Positions 45,967-56,378 of a stretch of DNA of 64,000 nt are shown in pieces (within the stretch, counting starts at the first letter, position 1; every line of letters starts with the position of its first letter). The notes beneath the pieces were generated by a model. That model was not told where the DNA came from. It saw only the letters and a list, made by a program, of their open reading frames with translations, and did not search any database. Source of the stretch: Streptococcus parasanguinis (GTDB taxonomy: Bacteria > Bacillota > Bacilli > Lactobacillales > Streptococcaceae); contig NZ_JALDUR010000002.1 of NCBI RefSeq assembly GCF_023109675.1, forward strand, positions 239,010 to 303,009, written 5' to 3'. Made by a program: the position numbers and the translations under genes.

Positions 45967-46548
45967 ATGAAATTACTTGAAGAGCGCATCTTAAAAGATG
46001 GCAATGTTTTGGGTGAGAATATCCTCAAGGTGGATTCCTTTTTGACCCACCAAGTGGATTTCAAATTGATGAAAGAAATTGGTCAGACCTTTGCGGACCG
46101 GTTCAAAGATGCTGGCGTGACGAAAGTCGTAACCATTGAAGCGTCTGGAATTGCGCCAGCCCTTTATGTAGCTGAAGCCTTGGATGTTCCCATGATCTTT
46201 GCTAAGAAGGCGAAAAACATCACGATGAATGAAGGCATTTTGACGGCTGAGGTTTATTCCTTTACCAAGCAAGTGACCAGCACCGTTTCGATTGCGGGTA
46301 AATTCTTGGATCCATCAGATAAGATTTTGATCATTGACGATTTCCTTGCAAATGGTCAAGCAGCCAAAGGATTGATTCAAATCATCGAACAAGCCGGGGC
46401 TCAAGTCGAAGCGATTGGGATCGTGATTGAAAAATCCTTCCAAGATGGACGGGGATTGTTAGAAGAGTTGGGATATCCAGTTGTATCCCTCGCACGTTTG
46501 GACCGTTTTGAAAATGGTCAGGTTGTATTTAAGGAGGCAGACATCTAA
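45967..46548 (+). CDS. xpt: Xanthine phosphoribosyltransferase
   Basis: Salvages xanthine to XMP with PRPP. It has 193 residues; PRPP-binding loop [17 protein letters not shown] and N-terminal [14 protein letters not shown] are typical. GTAGGAGG precedes the ATG. The stop overlaps the pbuX start (TAATG). Expression is under the guanine riboswitch and terminator upstream. Confidence 0.95.
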   Translation: MKLLEERILKDGNVLGENILKVDSFLTHQVDFKLMKEIGQTFADRFKDAGVTKVVTIEASGIAPALYVAEALDVPMIFAKKAKNITMNEGILTAEVYSFTKQVTSTVSIAGKFLDPSDKILIIDDFLANGQAAKGLIQIIEQAGAQVEAIGIVIEKSFQDGRGLLEELGYPVVSLARLDRFENGQVVFKEADI

Positions 46549-47807
46549 TGCAAAAACAAGAAAGCCATTCACAGGCAGCCATTTTAGGCTTGCAACACCT
46601 TTTGGCCATGTATTCGGGATCTATTTTGGTACCGATCATGATCGCGGGAGCTTTGGGTTATAACGCTCATCAACTGACCTATCTCATCTCTACAGATATC
46701 TTCATGTGTGGGGTCGCAACTTTCCTTCAAGTGCAGCTCAATAAATACTTTGGGATCGGTCTTCCGGTAGTCCTGGGGGTTGCCTTCCAGTCTGTAGCAC
46801 CTCTCAGCATGATCGGGGCTAGTCATGGAAGTGGGGCCATGTTTGGTGCCTTGATTGTCTCAGGGATTTATGTCATCCTTGTATCTGGTTTCTTCTCTAA
46901 GATTGCCAATCTCTTCCCATCTATTGTAACGGGATCTGTTATTACAACCATTGGTTTGACTTTGATTCCAGTAGCGATTGGAAATATGGGAAATAATGCG
47001 CCAAAACCAACCGTTCAAAGCTTGATTTTGGCTGTGGTGACCATTCTCATCATTTTAGTTGTTAATATCTATACGACTGGGTTTATTAAATCCATTTCAA
47101 TTTTGATTGGTTTGATCGTAGGTACTGCTATTGCGGCTTCTATGGGCTTGGTGGATTTCACACCTGTATCGCAAGCACCAGTCGTTCACGTTCCAACACC
47201 ATTCTTCTTTGGAGCACCTAAGTTTGAAATTACTTCAATCTTAATGATGTGTATCATCGCGACGGTTTCTATGGTGGAATCAACAGGTGTCTATCTTGCA
47301 CTTTCAGATATTACCAAAGATCCGATTGATAGCACACGCCTCCGTAATGGTTATCGTGCTGAAGGGTTGGCCGTTCTTCTCGGTGGTATCTTCAATACCT
47401 TCCCTTACACTGGATTCTCACAAAACGTTGGTTTAGTGAAATTGTCTGGTATCAAGACTCGTCTTCCAATCTATTATGCGGCTGGTTTCCTTGTTCTACT
47501 CGGTCTCCTTCCAAAGTTTGGAGCTTTAGCACAAATCATCCCTAGCCCAGTTCTTGGTGGAGCGATGCTGGTCATGTTTGGCTTCGTATCTATTCAGGGG
47601 ATGCAGATTCTTGCGCGTGTTGATTTTGAACACAATGAGCACAATTTCCTCATCGCAGCTGTATCGATTGCAGCAGGGGTTGGTTTGAACAACAGCACCC
47701 TCTTTAATGGCCTTCCAACAGGGTTCCAAATGTTTTTTGCAAACGGAATTGTCGTCGCAAGTGTCTTAGCGATCGTTCTCAATGCGATTTTGAACCGCAA
47801 TAAATAA
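46548..47807 (+). CDS. pbuX: Xanthine permease
   Basis: Purine importer of the NCS2 (uracil/xanthine permease) family with about 12-14 helices in 419 residues. The N-terminus LGLQHLLAMYSGSILVP and the QNVGLVKLSGIKTR segment are family marks. Cotranscribed and translationally coupled with xpt, so uptake and salvage are switched off together when guanine is abundant. A terminator follows at 47821-47851. Confidence 0.94.
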   Translation: MQKQESHSQAAILGLQHLLAMYSGSILVPIMIAGALGYNAHQLTYLISTDIFMCGVATFLQVQLNKYFGIGLPVVLGVAFQSVAPLSMIGASHGSGAMFGALIVSGIYVILVSGFFSKIANLFPSIVTGSVITTIGLTLIPVAIGNMGNNAPKPTVQSLILAVVTILIILVVNIYTTGFIKSISILIGLIVGTAIAASMGLVDFTPVSQAPVVHVPTPFFFGAPKFEITSILMMCIIATVSMVESTGVYLALSDITKDPIDSTRLRNGYRAEGLAVLLGGIFNTFPYTGFSQNVGLVKLSGIKTRLPIYYAAGFLVLLGLLPKFGALAQIIPSPVLGGAMLVMFGFVSIQGMQILARVDFEHNEHNFLIAAVSIAAGVGLNNSTLFNGLPTGFQMFFANGIVVASVLAIVLNAILNRNK

Positions 47808-47820
47808 TTATCTCAAATTT

Positions 47821-47851
47821 ACCGGAGGTCTTTGGATCTTCGGTTTTTTTT
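47821..47851 (+). terminator. xpt-pbuX terminator
   Basis: ACCGGAG and CTTCGGT pair, followed by eight T. Confidence 0.85.
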
Positions 47852-47921
47852 GACTTTTAAGGAAACATATAGTAGAGTGGAGGTGGAGAAAATCTTATTT
47901 GATGAGAAGAGAGTTAGAATC

Positions 47922-49265
47922 ATGTATTTAACCTATCACTTTAAAGAACGCTTGCGCTTGTTTTTGAGTCTGTTTTTGCCGATTTTGATCTACCAATTGG
48001 CCAATTATTCAGCCAGCTTTGTCGATACAGCCATGACCGGTCATTACCGGACCCTTGATTTGGCTGGGGTTTCTACAGCTACCAGTCTGTGGAATCCATT
48101 TTTTACTTTCCTGACCGGGATTATCTCTGCTCTGACACCGATTGTCGGGCATCACTTAGGCAAGGGAAATAAAGAACGGATTGCTGGCGATTTTTACCAA
48201 TTCCTCTATATGTCATTTGGTATGGCCATTCTCTTAATAGGCTTTGTTTGGGGCATTGCACCCATGATTCTCAAGCAGATCGGTTTAGAAAATGTTGTTG
48301 CCCAAATAGCCATTCGCTATTTATATTTCCTTTCTCTAGGAATCTTACCTTTGTTGCTCTTTAGTATCGTGCGGACCTTCCTCGATACCTTGGGAATGAC
48401 GCGTCTATCCATGTACTTGATGCTCTTGCTTTTGCCTCTCAATGCTTGTTTTAACTATATCCTGATCTATGGGTCATTTGGCTTTCCTGAGATGGGAGGA
48501 GCAGGGGCAGGTCTCGGAACCTCTCTGGCCTACTGGGTCTTGCTGGCTATTGCAGTTTTGATCTTGTGCAAGCACCCTAAGGTAGCACCTTTCCAATTGT
48601 GGAAGCCGCAACCTTATGATTTTAAAGGGATGAAAGAAGTATTGCGCCTTGGGCTTCCAATCGGTGGAATTGTTTTTGCAAAAGTCATCATCTTCTCGCT
48701 GGTTGGCCTGTTAATGGCAAAATTCCCATCACTCACCATCGCTAGTCACCAATCGGCCATGAATTTTTCTACCCTGATGTATGCTTTCCCAGTCAGTATC
48801 TCGAGCACCATGGCTATTATCGTATCTTACGAACTGGGAGCAGGAAGACCAGAAGTGGTCAAACAATATTGCCGTTTGGGACGGCTGACAGCCTTTGGTT
48901 TTGCGATTGTCACCCTCGTCTTTCTTTATACATTCCGCTTCCAACTTGCGGGACTATACGGCAAGGATCCAGTCTTTGTGCAGCAAACTGCTATTTTCAT
49001 GACCTATAGTCTCTTTTTCCAAGTAGCTGACACCTTTGCAGCACCCCTTCAAGGGATTTTGCGTGGTTATAAGGATACAACCGTTCCATTCTTATTAGGA
49101 GTTTTTAGTTATTGGTGTATTTCTATTCCTTTAGGGATTTTCCTTGATCATGCGACCAACCTTGGTCCCTATGCCTATTGGATTGGCCTAATTTCTAGCC
49201 TTGTCGTGAGTGGTATTTGCTACCAACTTCGGCTCTGGCAGGTCGAAAAAAAGCAAACAAACTAA
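47922..49265 (+). CDS. MATE family efflux transporter
   Basis: A 447-residue, 12-helix MATE protein (LFLPILIYQLANYSASFVDTAMTG in the first helix pair; the second half LRLGLPIGGIVFAKV). I start at ATG 47922, which gives a normal cytoplasmic N-terminus (MYLTYHFKERLRL) and has an AGAGAG site; the open frame begins 90 bases earlier. It is not closely similar to the MATE gene at 25.7 kb. The substrate is unknown. Confidence 0.9.
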   Translation: MYLTYHFKERLRLFLSLFLPILIYQLANYSASFVDTAMTGHYRTLDLAGVSTATSLWNPFFTFLTGIISALTPIVGHHLGKGNKERIAGDFYQFLYMSFGMAILLIGFVWGIAPMILKQIGLENVVAQIAIRYLYFLSLGILPLLLFSIVRTFLDTLGMTRLSMYLMLLLLPLNACFNYILIYGSFGFPEMGGAGAGLGTSLAYWVLLAIAVLILCKHPKVAPFQLWKPQPYDFKGMKEVLRLGLPIGGIVFAKVIIFSLVGLLMAKFPSLTIASHQSAMNFSTLMYAFPVSISSTMAIIVSYELGAGRPEVVKQYCRLGRLTAFGFAIVTLVFLYTFRFQLAGLYGKDPVFVQQTAIFMTYSLFFQVADTFAAPLQGILRGYKDTTVPFLLGVFSYWCISIPLGIFLDHATNLGPYAYWIGLISSLVVSGICYQLRLWQVEKKQTN

Positions 49266-49268
49266 ACT

Positions 49269-49293
49269 AAAGTCTGGGAGACCAGGCTTTTTA
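49269..49293 (+). terminator. Terminator of the MATE gene
   Basis: AAAGTCTGG and CCAGGCTTTTT pair around a GAGA loop. Confidence 0.8.
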
Positions 49294-49311
49294 TGTACCG
49301 TAAATAGTATA

Positions 49312-49326
49312 AATTTTCTGAAAGTT
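49312..49326 (+). promoter_or_regulatory. CodY box upstream of ilvD
   Basis: AATTTTCTGAAAGTT, 14 of 15 matches to the CodY consensus, ending one base before the -35. Confidence 0.8.
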
Positions 49327-49327
49327 C

Positions 49328-49355
49328 TTGACAATTGATATCAAAGTGGTAAGAT
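49328..49355 (+). promoter_or_regulatory. ilvD promoter
   Basis: Perfect -35 TTGACA (49328-49333), 16 nt, TAAGAT (49350-49355). Confidence 0.75.
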
Positions 49356-49391
49356 TAGGAGGTAGAAATGAAGAACTAGAAGGAGAACAAG

Positions 49392-51110
49392 ATGAGAAGT
49401 GATATGATCAAAATGGGGATCGACCGAGCACCAGCGCGTGGTCTCCTCTATGCAACAGGGCAAGTAAAATCAGCAAAGGATATGCAAAAGCCCTTTATTG
49501 CGATTTGTAACTCCTATATTGATATCGTTCCAGGGCATGTTCATCTGCGTGAATTAGCGGATATTGCTAAGGAGGCTATTCGCGAGGCTGGTGGGATCCC
49601 TTTTGAATTTAACACCATCGGTGTCGATGATGGGATTGCGATGGGTCATATCGGGATGCGTTATAGTTTGCCATCACGCGAGTTGATCGCAGATGCTGCT
49701 GAAACAGTCATCAATGCCCACTGGTTTGATGGTGTTTTCTATATTCCCAACTGTGATAAGATTACACCAGGAATGATTTTAGCTGCCATGCGGACCAATG
49801 TGCCTGCCGTATTTTGTTCTGGTGGACCCATGAAGGGCGGCGTTGACATGACGGGGCATCAGGCGACGCTCTCAAGTTTGTTTGAAGCTGTAGGTACTTA
49901 TCAAGCTGGTGATATGGGCATGGATGAGCTGGATTTCTTGGAAAAAAATGCCTGCCCAACTTGTGGCTCTTGCTCTGGTATGTTTACTGCCAATTCCATG
50001 AACTGTTTGATGGAGGTATTAGGTCTTGCTCTTCCTGGAAATGGTACCATCCTAGCTGTTTCAGATGAAAGACGGGAATTGGTTCGCCAAGCGGCCAAAC
50101 AATTGGTAGAGAATATTAAAAAGGATATCCGTCCACGGGATATCGTGACCAAAGAAGCCATCAACGATGCTTTTGCGCTCGATATGGCCATGGGTGGTTC
50201 AACCAATACGGTGCTTCATACGCTGGCTATTGCGCGTGAAGCGGGGATTGACTATGATCTCAAAGATATCAACGAAATTGCCAAGAAGACACCTTATCTC
50301 TCTAAAATTGCACCTTCAAGTGTTTACACTATGCATGATGTGCATGAAGCTGGTGGTGTTCCAGCCATTATCAATCAGTTGATCAAAAAAGGAGCCATCA
50401 AGGGTGATCGTATCACAGTTACTGGTAAAACCTTGAAAGAAAACGTAGCTGGTGCTGAAATCAAAAATAAAGAAATTATCCATCCAATCGAACATCCGAT
50501 TTCACCTGTAGGTGGTTTGTCGATCCTTTACGGAAATATCGCTCAAGATGGGGCTGTTATCAAGGTCGGTGGGGTCGATCCATCTGTGACTACTTTCCGT
50601 GGTAAAGCTATTTGTTGCGATTCACAAGATCAAGCCCTTGAGTTGATTGACAATGGAACAGTTAAGAAGGGACATGTCGTTGTCATTCGTTACGAAGGTC
50701 CTCAGGGTGGTCCTGGTATGCCAGAGATGCTAGCACCAACTTCTAAGATTGTCGGGCGCGGTCTTGGTAAGGATGTGGCACTGATTACGGATGGTCGTTT
50801 CTCAGGAGCTACTCGTGGAATTGCTATTGGTCATGTTTCTCCAGAAGCAGCAGAAGGTGGGAATATCGCCCTAATCGAAGATGGGGATGAAATCGTGATT
50901 GACCTTCCAAATCGTACTATTGATTTGCTTGTCGATGATGCAACTCTTGCAGAACGTCGCAAACATTTGAAACCTTTCAAATCAAAAATCTCCAGTGGTT
51001 GGTTGCGTCGCTATACAGCCTTTGCCAAATCAGCCAATGTCGGCGGAACTTTGATGAGTGACGAAGAATTCGAAGAACGGAAAGCAGAACGTCAAGCTCA
51101 AGAAAAATAA
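49392..51110 (+). CDS. ilvD: Dihydroxy-acid dehydratase
   Basis: Dehydrates the dihydroxy acids in isoleucine, valine and pantothenate synthesis; an Fe-S enzyme. It has 572 residues. Cluster cysteines are seen in NCDKITPGM and [17 protein letters not shown], and the C-terminal signature is [26 protein letters not shown] precedes the ATG. It is a single gene in this window, away from ilvBNC and ilvA, and carries a CodY box like ilvE. Confidence 0.97.
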   Translation: MRSDMIKMGIDRAPARGLLYATGQVKSAKDMQKPFIAICNSYIDIVPGHVHLRELADIAKEAIREAGGIPFEFNTIGVDDGIAMGHIGMRYSLPSRELIADAAETVINAHWFDGVFYIPNCDKITPGMILAAMRTNVPAVFCSGGPMKGGVDMTGHQATLSSLFEAVGTYQAGDMGMDELDFLEKNACPTCGSCSGMFTANSMNCLMEVLGLALPGNGTILAVSDERRELVRQAAKQLVENIKKDIRPRDIVTKEAINDAFALDMAMGGSTNTVLHTLAIAREAGIDYDLKDINEIAKKTPYLSKIAPSSVYTMHDVHEAGGVPAIINQLIKKGAIKGDRITVTGKTLKENVAGAEIKNKEIIHPIEHPISPVGGLSILYGNIAQDGAVIKVGGVDPSVTTFRGKAICCDSQDQALELIDNGTVKKGHVVVIRYEGPQGGPGMPEMLAPTSKIVGRGLGKDVALITDGRFSGATRGIAIGHVSPEAAEGGNIALIEDGDEIVIDLPNRTIDLLVDDATLAERRKHLKPFKSKISSGWLRRYTAFAKSANVGGTLMSDEEFEERKAERQAQEK

Positions 51111-51112
51111 GG

Positions 51113-51159
51113 AAAAGCCTTTCCTGCTATGTGATATCACAAGCAAGAAAGGCTTTTTT
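51113..51159. terminator. Terminator between ilvD and the tautomerase gene
   Basis: AAAAGCCTTTCCTGC and GCAAGAAAGGCTTTT pair; convergent genes probably share it. Confidence 0.85.
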
Positions 51160-51169
51160 AGTGGAACCA

Positions 51170-51352
51170 TTATTTGGTGCGCATTTCACCTTGAGGGAAG
51201 TAGGTTCCTTCAGGCATATCGTTAATGATGACGTGAACAGCTGACTGAGGAGCGCCAGTATTGCGGACAACAGCTTCGGTTACTTCCTTGGCCAAGGCTT
51301 TCTTTTGTTCCAAGGTGCGTCCTTCAAATAGGTCAATTCGTACAAATGGCAT
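51170..51352 (-). CDS. 4-oxalocrotonate tautomerase family protein
   Basis: A 60-residue tautomerase: after Met removal Pro1 is the catalytic base (MPFVRIDLFEGRT), and the family segment EVTEAVVRNTGAP follows. Members tautomerise enols or act promiscuously; the natural substrate in streptococci is not known. AGGAGG lies upstream. Divergent from tdk. Confidence 0.93.
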   Translation of the reverse strand: MPFVRIDLFEGRTLEQKKALAKEVTEAVVRNTGAPQSAVHVIINDMPEGTYFPQGEMRTK

Positions 51353-51466
51353 ATGGCCACCTCCTAAATTTTTTATAGGACTATTTTATCACATTTTGGG
51401 ATACAAAGCTTAGCAAAATTATGGTAAAATGATAATGAAACACATTTTAGAGAGAACAAAAGGAAA

Positions 51467-52051
51467 ATGGCACAATTATATTATAAATATGGGACCATGA
51501 ACTCGGGGAAAACCATTGAGATTTTGAAGGTGGCCCATAATTATGAAGAGCAAGGCAAGAGCGTCGTCATCATGACCTCGGCAATCGATACACGAGATGG
51601 AGTAGGAGTGGTTTCTAGTCGGATCGGTATGAAACGAGAAGCCGTTGCAATTGAAGACGATACGGATATCTTTGGCTTTATTAAAAACCAAACAATCAAA
51701 CCTTACTGTGTGTTAATCGATGAAGCTCAGTTTTTGAAACGCCACCATGTCTATGACTTGGCAAGAGTCGTGGATGAACTGGATGTGCCGGTTATGGCTT
51801 TTGGCCTCAAAAATGATTTCCGAAATGAACTCTTTGAAGGTTCCAAACACCTCCTCTTGTTAGCCGACAAGATCGAGGAGATCAAAACCATCTGCCAATA
51901 CTGTTCCCGCAAGGCAACCATGGTCTTGCGTACCCAAGCAGGTAGACCTGTCTATGATGGAGAGCAGATCCAGATCGGTGGACACGAGACCTATATCTCC
52001 GTTTGCCGCAAGCATTATTTTAATCCAGACATTCCAACTGAAAGCGTCTAG
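51467..52051 (+). CDS. tdk: Thymidine kinase
   Basis: Phosphorylates thymidine in dTTP salvage. It has 194 residues (type II, TK1-like): Walker [13 protein letters not shown], Walker B-like [11 protein letters not shown], and a zinc-binding lasso with cysteines in CQYCSRKA and CRKHYF. AAAGGAAA precedes the ATG. It starts the tdk-GNAT-prfA-prmC-tsaC run typical of streptococci. Confidence 0.96.
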   Translation: MAQLYYKYGTMNSGKTIEILKVAHNYEEQGKSVVIMTSAIDTRDGVGVVSSRIGMKREAVAIEDDTDIFGFIKNQTIKPYCVLIDEAQFLKRHHVYDLARVVDELDVPVMAFGLKNDFRNELFEGSKHLLLLADKIEEIKTICQYCSRKATMVLRTQAGRPVYDGEQIQIGGHETYISVCRKHYFNPDIPTESV

Positions 52052-52072
52052 AACGTTTTAGAGAGGATAATA

Positions 52073-52546
52073 ATGTCTATTTGTTTAAAAGATATTACAA
52101 TAGAGAATTATTTTGACGTTTTAAATCTAGAAGTTCATCCAAACCAAAGGAATTTTATTGCATCCAATTCCATTAGTTTAGCTGAAGCCTATGTATATGA
52201 TAAAAATGGTGATTTTATAGCTCCCTTAGCAGTTTATGATAAGGAAGTATTAGTTGGTTTTGTTATGATTGCCTATGACCAGAAAATTGGGATCAGCAAG
52301 GGGAACTACTTGTTATTTCGTTTTATGATCGATAAACGATTTCAAGGTTTAGGCTATTTTAAACCGACTATGGATGCAGTCATTGACTTTGTTCGAACAG
52401 AGCCAGCTGGAAAAGCAACAAGTCTTTGGTTATCTTATGAACCGGAAAATAATCAAGCGAGATCTTGCTATCTCCATTATGGATTTAAAGAATCTGGCGA
52501 AGTCATAGAAGACGAAATTGTAGCAATCTATGATCTAACAACCTAG
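52073..52546 (+). CDS. GNAT acetyltransferase, BltD/spermidine-type
   Basis: A 157-residue GNAT protein. The N-terminal pattern (DITIENYFDVLNLEVHPNQ; then FIASNSISLAEAYVY) resembles the Bacillus BltD/PaiA polyamine acetyltransferases, so a diamine or polyamine substrate is possible but unproven. The acetyl-CoA loop is KRFQGLGYFKPTMD and the closing motif CYLHYGFKESGE. It lies between tdk and prfA, 21 and 15 nt from them. Confidence 0.83.
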   Translation: MSICLKDITIENYFDVLNLEVHPNQRNFIASNSISLAEAYVYDKNGDFIAPLAVYDKEVLVGFVMIAYDQKIGISKGNYLLFRFMIDKRFQGLGYFKPTMDAVIDFVRTEPAGKATSLWLSYEPENNQARSCYLHYGFKESGEVIEDEIVAIYDLTT

Positions 52547-52561
52547 AATTAAGGAGCAAAC

Positions 52562-53641
52562 ATGAATATCTATGATCAACTACAAGCTGTAGAAGACCGA
52601 TACGAAGAGTTAGGAGAATTGTTGAGTGACCCCGATGTGGTCTCTGATACCAAACGCTTTATGGAGCTTTCAAAAGAAGAGGCTTCCACTCGTGATACGG
52701 TGACAGCATACCGAGAGTACAAGCAAGTCCTTCAAAACATTGTCGACGCTGAGGAAATGATTAAGGAAGCAGGCGGAGATGCTGATTTGGAAGAAATGGC
52801 CAAGCAAGAGCTAAAAGATGCTAAGGCTGAAAAAGAAGAGTACGAAGAAAAACTGAAAATCTTACTTCTTCCAAAAGATCCAAACGATGACAAGAACATT
52901 ATCTTGGAAATCCGTGGAGCAGCAGGAGGAGACGAAGCCCAATTGTTTGCTGGCGACCTCTTACAAATGTACCAAAAATACGCAGAAAGCCAAGGCTGGC
53001 GCTTTGAAGTCATGGAAGCCTCCTACAATGGCGTTGGTGGGATCAAAGAAGTCGTAGCCATGGTTTCTGGTCAATCAGTTTATTCAAAACTCAAGTATGA
53101 ATCTGGTGCCCACCGGGTGCAACGGGTTCCTGTGACAGAAAGCCAAGGTCGTGTCCATACTTCGACTGCCACAGTTCTGGTCATGCCAGAAATCGAAGAA
53201 GTCGAGTACGACATTGATCCAAAAGACCTTCGGATTGACATCTACCACGCATCTGGTGCGGGTGGACAGAACGTCAACAAGGTCGCAACAGCCGTTCGTA
53301 TCGTCCACTTGCCAACCAATATCAAGGTCGAGATGCAAGAAGAACGGACGCAACAGAAGAACCGCGAAAAAGCCATGAAGATCATCCGTGCGCGTGTGGC
53401 TGACCACTTTGCTCAGATTGCCCAAGACGAGCAAGACGCTGAGCGGAAGTCTACTATCGGGACTGGTGACCGTTCAGAGCGGATCCGGACTTACAACTTC
53501 CCTCAAAACCGTGTGACCGATCACCGGATTGGCTTGACCCTTCAAAAACTGGATACCATCTTATCTGGTAAATTAGATGAAGTGGTCGATGCTTTGGTCT
53601 TGTATGACCAAACACAAAAACTAGAAGAGTTGAACAAATAA
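52562..53641 (+). CDS. prfA: Peptide chain release factor 1
   Basis: Recognises UAA and UAG stop codons and releases the peptide. It has 359 residues. The codon-recognition PxT motif is in [14 protein letters not shown], and the catalytic GGQ in [18 protein letters not shown] precedes the ATG. The stop overlaps the prmC start (TAATG); PrmC methylates the GGQ glutamine of this protein. Confidence 0.97.
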   Translation: MNIYDQLQAVEDRYEELGELLSDPDVVSDTKRFMELSKEEASTRDTVTAYREYKQVLQNIVDAEEMIKEAGGDADLEEMAKQELKDAKAEKEEYEEKLKILLLPKDPNDDKNIILEIRGAAGGDEAQLFAGDLLQMYQKYAESQGWRFEVMEASYNGVGGIKEVVAMVSGQSVYSKLKYESGAHRVQRVPVTESQGRVHTSTATVLVMPEIEEVEYDIDPKDLRIDIYHASGAGGQNVNKVATAVRIVHLPTNIKVEMQEERTQQKNREKAMKIIRARVADHFAQIAQDEQDAERKSTIGTGDRSERIRTYNFPQNRVTDHRIGLTLQKLDTILSGKLDEVVDALVLYDQTQKLEELNK

Positions 53642-54477
53642 TGTTGTTGGGACCATTATTAGCCCAGTATGAAGAAGAACTAATAGCCGTTGGAGAGGAA
53701 GCAGAAAGCCTCTCCTTCGCGTATCGTGCTTTAAAAAACTGGACCTTTACAGACTTTGTCCTTGCCTTGCAAAAAGAAGTGGAAGTAGAGGATCAGGCCT
53801 TGCTTGATTCCATCTTTGAGCAGTTGAAACATCACGTCCCTGCCCAGTATATTATTGGCAGTGCAGAATTTTATGGCCATGTTTTTACAGTGGATGAGCG
53901 CGTCTTGATCCCACGACCAGAAACAGAGGAGTTGGTGGATCTCATACTGGAGGAAAACGATGGGGAAGCCTTACGAGTTCTAGATATCGGAACAGGAAGT
54001 GGGGCCATTGCCATTAGCCTAGCCCTTGCTAGACCTTCCTGGCAGATTCAAGCTAGCGATGTCTCAGAAGAGGTTTTAGCACTGGCTCAAGAAAATGCCA
54101 AGCAGTTAGAAGCTGTCCTTGAATTCAAGTCGTCAGATGTACTGGACGAACTAGAAGGTCCTTATGACCTGATTGTGTCCAACCCTCCCTATATCTCTCG
54201 GGATGATGTAGAAGAGGTTGGAGCCAATGTTTTAGCCTCTGAACCCCACTTAGCACTTTTTGCGGATCGTGATGGATATGCCATCTACGAAAAGATTGCC
54301 CAGCAAGCACCAAGTGTTTTAACACCAGATGGAAAGATTTACCTAGAAATTGGCTATAAGCAAGGAAGCAAGGTAAAAGAGCTTTTTCAAGAGGCATTTC
54401 CCGATAGACGCGTTCGGGTTATGAAAGACCAATTTGGACAAGATAGAATGGTAGTAGTAGACAATGGATCACATTGA
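53641..54477 (+). CDS. prmC: Release factor glutamine methyltransferase
   Basis: S-adenosylmethionine-dependent methylation of the Gln in the GGQ motif of release factors. It has 278 residues; SAM-binding motif VLDIGTGSGAIAISL and the catalytic NPPY in VSNPPYISRDD. Coupled with prfA by a TAATG overlap, and its end overlaps the next gene by 14 nt. Confidence 0.95.
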   Translation: MLLGPLLAQYEEELIAVGEEAESLSFAYRALKNWTFTDFVLALQKEVEVEDQALLDSIFEQLKHHVPAQYIIGSAEFYGHVFTVDERVLIPRPETEELVDLILEENDGEALRVLDIGTGSGAIAISLALARPSWQIQASDVSEEVLALAQENAKQLEAVLEFKSSDVLDELEGPYDLIVSNPPYISRDDVEEVGANVLASEPHLALFADRDGYAIYEKIAQQAPSVLTPDGKIYLEIGYKQGSKVKELFQEAFPDRRVRVMKDQFGQDRMVVVDNGSH

Positions 54478-55075
54478 GAAAGAATTAGAAGCAGGACGTG
54501 TGGTTATTCTGCCAACTGAAACAGTCTATGGTATTTTCGCTAAAGCTTTGGATAAAGAGGCAGTTGATTACATTTACGAATTAAAACGTAGACCTAGAGA
54601 AAAGGCTCTGAATTTAAATGTAGCTGGCGAAGAAGATATTCGACTTTATTCGAAAAATCAACCTGGCTATTTAACAAAACTGATTGATTCGTTTTTACCA
54701 GGGCCTCTCACTATTATTCTTCAGGCGAATGACAAGGTGCCAGACTGGATTCATTCAGGCTTGGATACAGTTGGTTTCCGTATTCCGGCTCACCCAAAAA
54801 CGTTGGAATTAATTCGTAAATACGGTCCTTTAGTTGGTCCTTCGGCCAATCTTTCAGGTCATGCAAGTGGAACAAAGTATAAGGCTATTATAAGCGAATT
54901 TGATCAAGTGGTTCCTGGTGTCGAGGATGATGAATTTCTGACTGGACAAGATTCAACTATTTTGGATATCTCTGGTTCCAAAGCAAGGATTTTGCGACAA
55001 GGTTCAATTACCAAAGCTGATTTGCTTGCACATGTGCCCGAGCTTTCCTTTGAGGATGATGAACTTCCTCAGTGA
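54464..55075 (+). CDS. L-threonylcarbamoyladenylate synthase (Sua5/YrdC)
   Basis: Makes threonylcarbamoyl-AMP for the t6A37 modification of ANN-decoding tRNAs. It has 203 residues, mostly the YrdC/Sua5 core: PTETVYGIFAKALD, KRRPREKALN, and GPLTIILQAN; the C-terminal Sua5 domain is absent, so it is the short TsaC-like form. The start overlaps prmC. Short distance (38 nt) to glyA. Confidence 0.92.
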   Translation: MDHIEKELEAGRVVILPTETVYGIFAKALDKEAVDYIYELKRRPREKALNLNVAGEEDIRLYSKNQPGYLTKLIDSFLPGPLTIILQANDKVPDWIHSGLDTVGFRIPAHPKTLELIRKYGPLVGPSANLSGHASGTKYKAIISEFDQVVPGVEDDEFLTGQDSTILDISGSKARILRQGSITKADLLAHVPELSFEDDELPQ

Positions 55076-55113
55076 TAATGTACATAAATAATTTTTTATA
55101 AAGGAGTAGACCC

Positions 55114-56370
55114 ATGATTTTTGATAAAGAAGATTACAAAGCTTATGATGCAGACCTATGGAATGCGATCGCTAAAGAGGAAGAGCGTCAACAAAACAAT
55201 ATTGAGTTGATTGCTTCTGAAAATGTTGTCTCTAAGGCAGTGATGGCTGCTCAAGGGTCTATTCTGACAAATAAATATGCTGAAGGCTACCCTGGCCGTC
55301 GTTACTATGGCGGGACAGATGTGGTCGATGTGGTCGAAAGTCTCGCGATCGAACGGGCCAAAGAAATCTTTGGGGCTAAATTTGCGAACGTTCAACCGCA
55401 TTCAGGAAGTCAGGCAAACTGTGCTGCCTATATGGCCTTGATTGAGCCTGGTGATACCGTAATGGGGATGGATCTAGCTGCCGGTGGGCATTTGACGCAC
55501 GGAGCTTCTGTGAGTTTCTCTGGTCAAACCTATAACTTTGTGTCTTATAGTGTAGATCCTGAAACAGAGCTCTTGGATTTTGATGCCATCTTAAAACAAG
55601 CCCAAGAAGTGAAGCCAAAACTCATCGTTGCTGGTGCCTCAGCCTACTCTCATATTATTGATTTCTCAAAATTCCGTGAGATTGCTGATGCAGTAGGAGC
55701 TAAGCTCATGGTTGATATGGCCCATATCGCTGGTCTCGTGGCAACAGGTCTTCATCCAAGTCCAGTTCCTTATGCCCATATCACGACTACGACCACTCAC
55801 AAGACCCTTCGTGGACCTCGTGGAGGCCTAATCTTGACCAATGACGAGGAATTAGCTAAGAAAATTAACTCTGCTATTTTCCCTGGTATTCAAGGAGGAC
55901 CGTTGGAGCATGTCATTGCAGCCAAAGCTGTCGCCTTCAAAGAAGCGCTGGATCCTGCCTTTAAAGAGTATGCAGCTAATGTGATTAAGAACAGTCAGGC
56001 CATGGCTGATGTCTTCTTGCAAGATCCTGATTTCCGTGTCATTTCAGGCGGAACAGAGAACCACCTTTTCCTTGTCGACGTCACTAAAGTCGTTGAAAAT
56101 GGGAAAGTGGCGCAAAACTTGTTGGATGAAGTTAATATCACCCTCAACAAGAACTCTATTCCTTATGAAACCTTGTCTCCTTTTAAGACCAGTGGGATTC
56201 GGATTGGTGCAGCAGCCATCACCGCTCGTGGTTTTGGTGAAAAAGAAAGTCGCACCGTTGCTGAACTCATGATCAAAGCGCTGAAGAATGCGGATAATCA
56301 AGAAGTATTAGATGAAGTGCGTAGCCAAGTCAAAGCCTTGACAGACGCTTTTCCACTTTACGAGGACTAA
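55114..56370 (+). CDS. glyA: Serine hydroxymethyltransferase
   Basis: Converts serine and tetrahydrofolate to glycine and methylene-tetrahydrofolate. It has 418 residues. The PLP lysine lies in [14 protein letters not shown]; other marks are [10 protein letters not shown] and [16 protein letters not shown] precedes the ATG. It is followed after 8 nt by the ndpA-like gene and Pmp23, the pneumococcal order. Confidence 0.97.
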   Translation: MIFDKEDYKAYDADLWNAIAKEEERQQNNIELIASENVVSKAVMAAQGSILTNKYAEGYPGRRYYGGTDVVDVVESLAIERAKEIFGAKFANVQPHSGSQANCAAYMALIEPGDTVMGMDLAAGGHLTHGASVSFSGQTYNFVSYSVDPETELLDFDAILKQAQEVKPKLIVAGASAYSHIIDFSKFREIADAVGAKLMVDMAHIAGLVATGLHPSPVPYAHITTTTTHKTLRGPRGGLILTNDEELAKKINSAIFPGIQGGPLEHVIAAKAVAFKEALDPAFKEYAANVIKNSQAMADVFLQDPDFRVISGGTENHLFLVDVTKVVENGKVAQNLLDEVNITLNKNSIPYETLSPFKTSGIRIGAAAITARGFGEKESRTVAELMIKALKNADNQEVLDEVRSQVKALTDAFPLYED

Positions 56371-56378
56371 ACCATCTT

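Noticed and set aside
49266..49391. T-box or leader attenuator before ilvD
   Set aside because: The leader is about 30 nt, far too short, with no T-box sequence; a CodY box explains regulation better.
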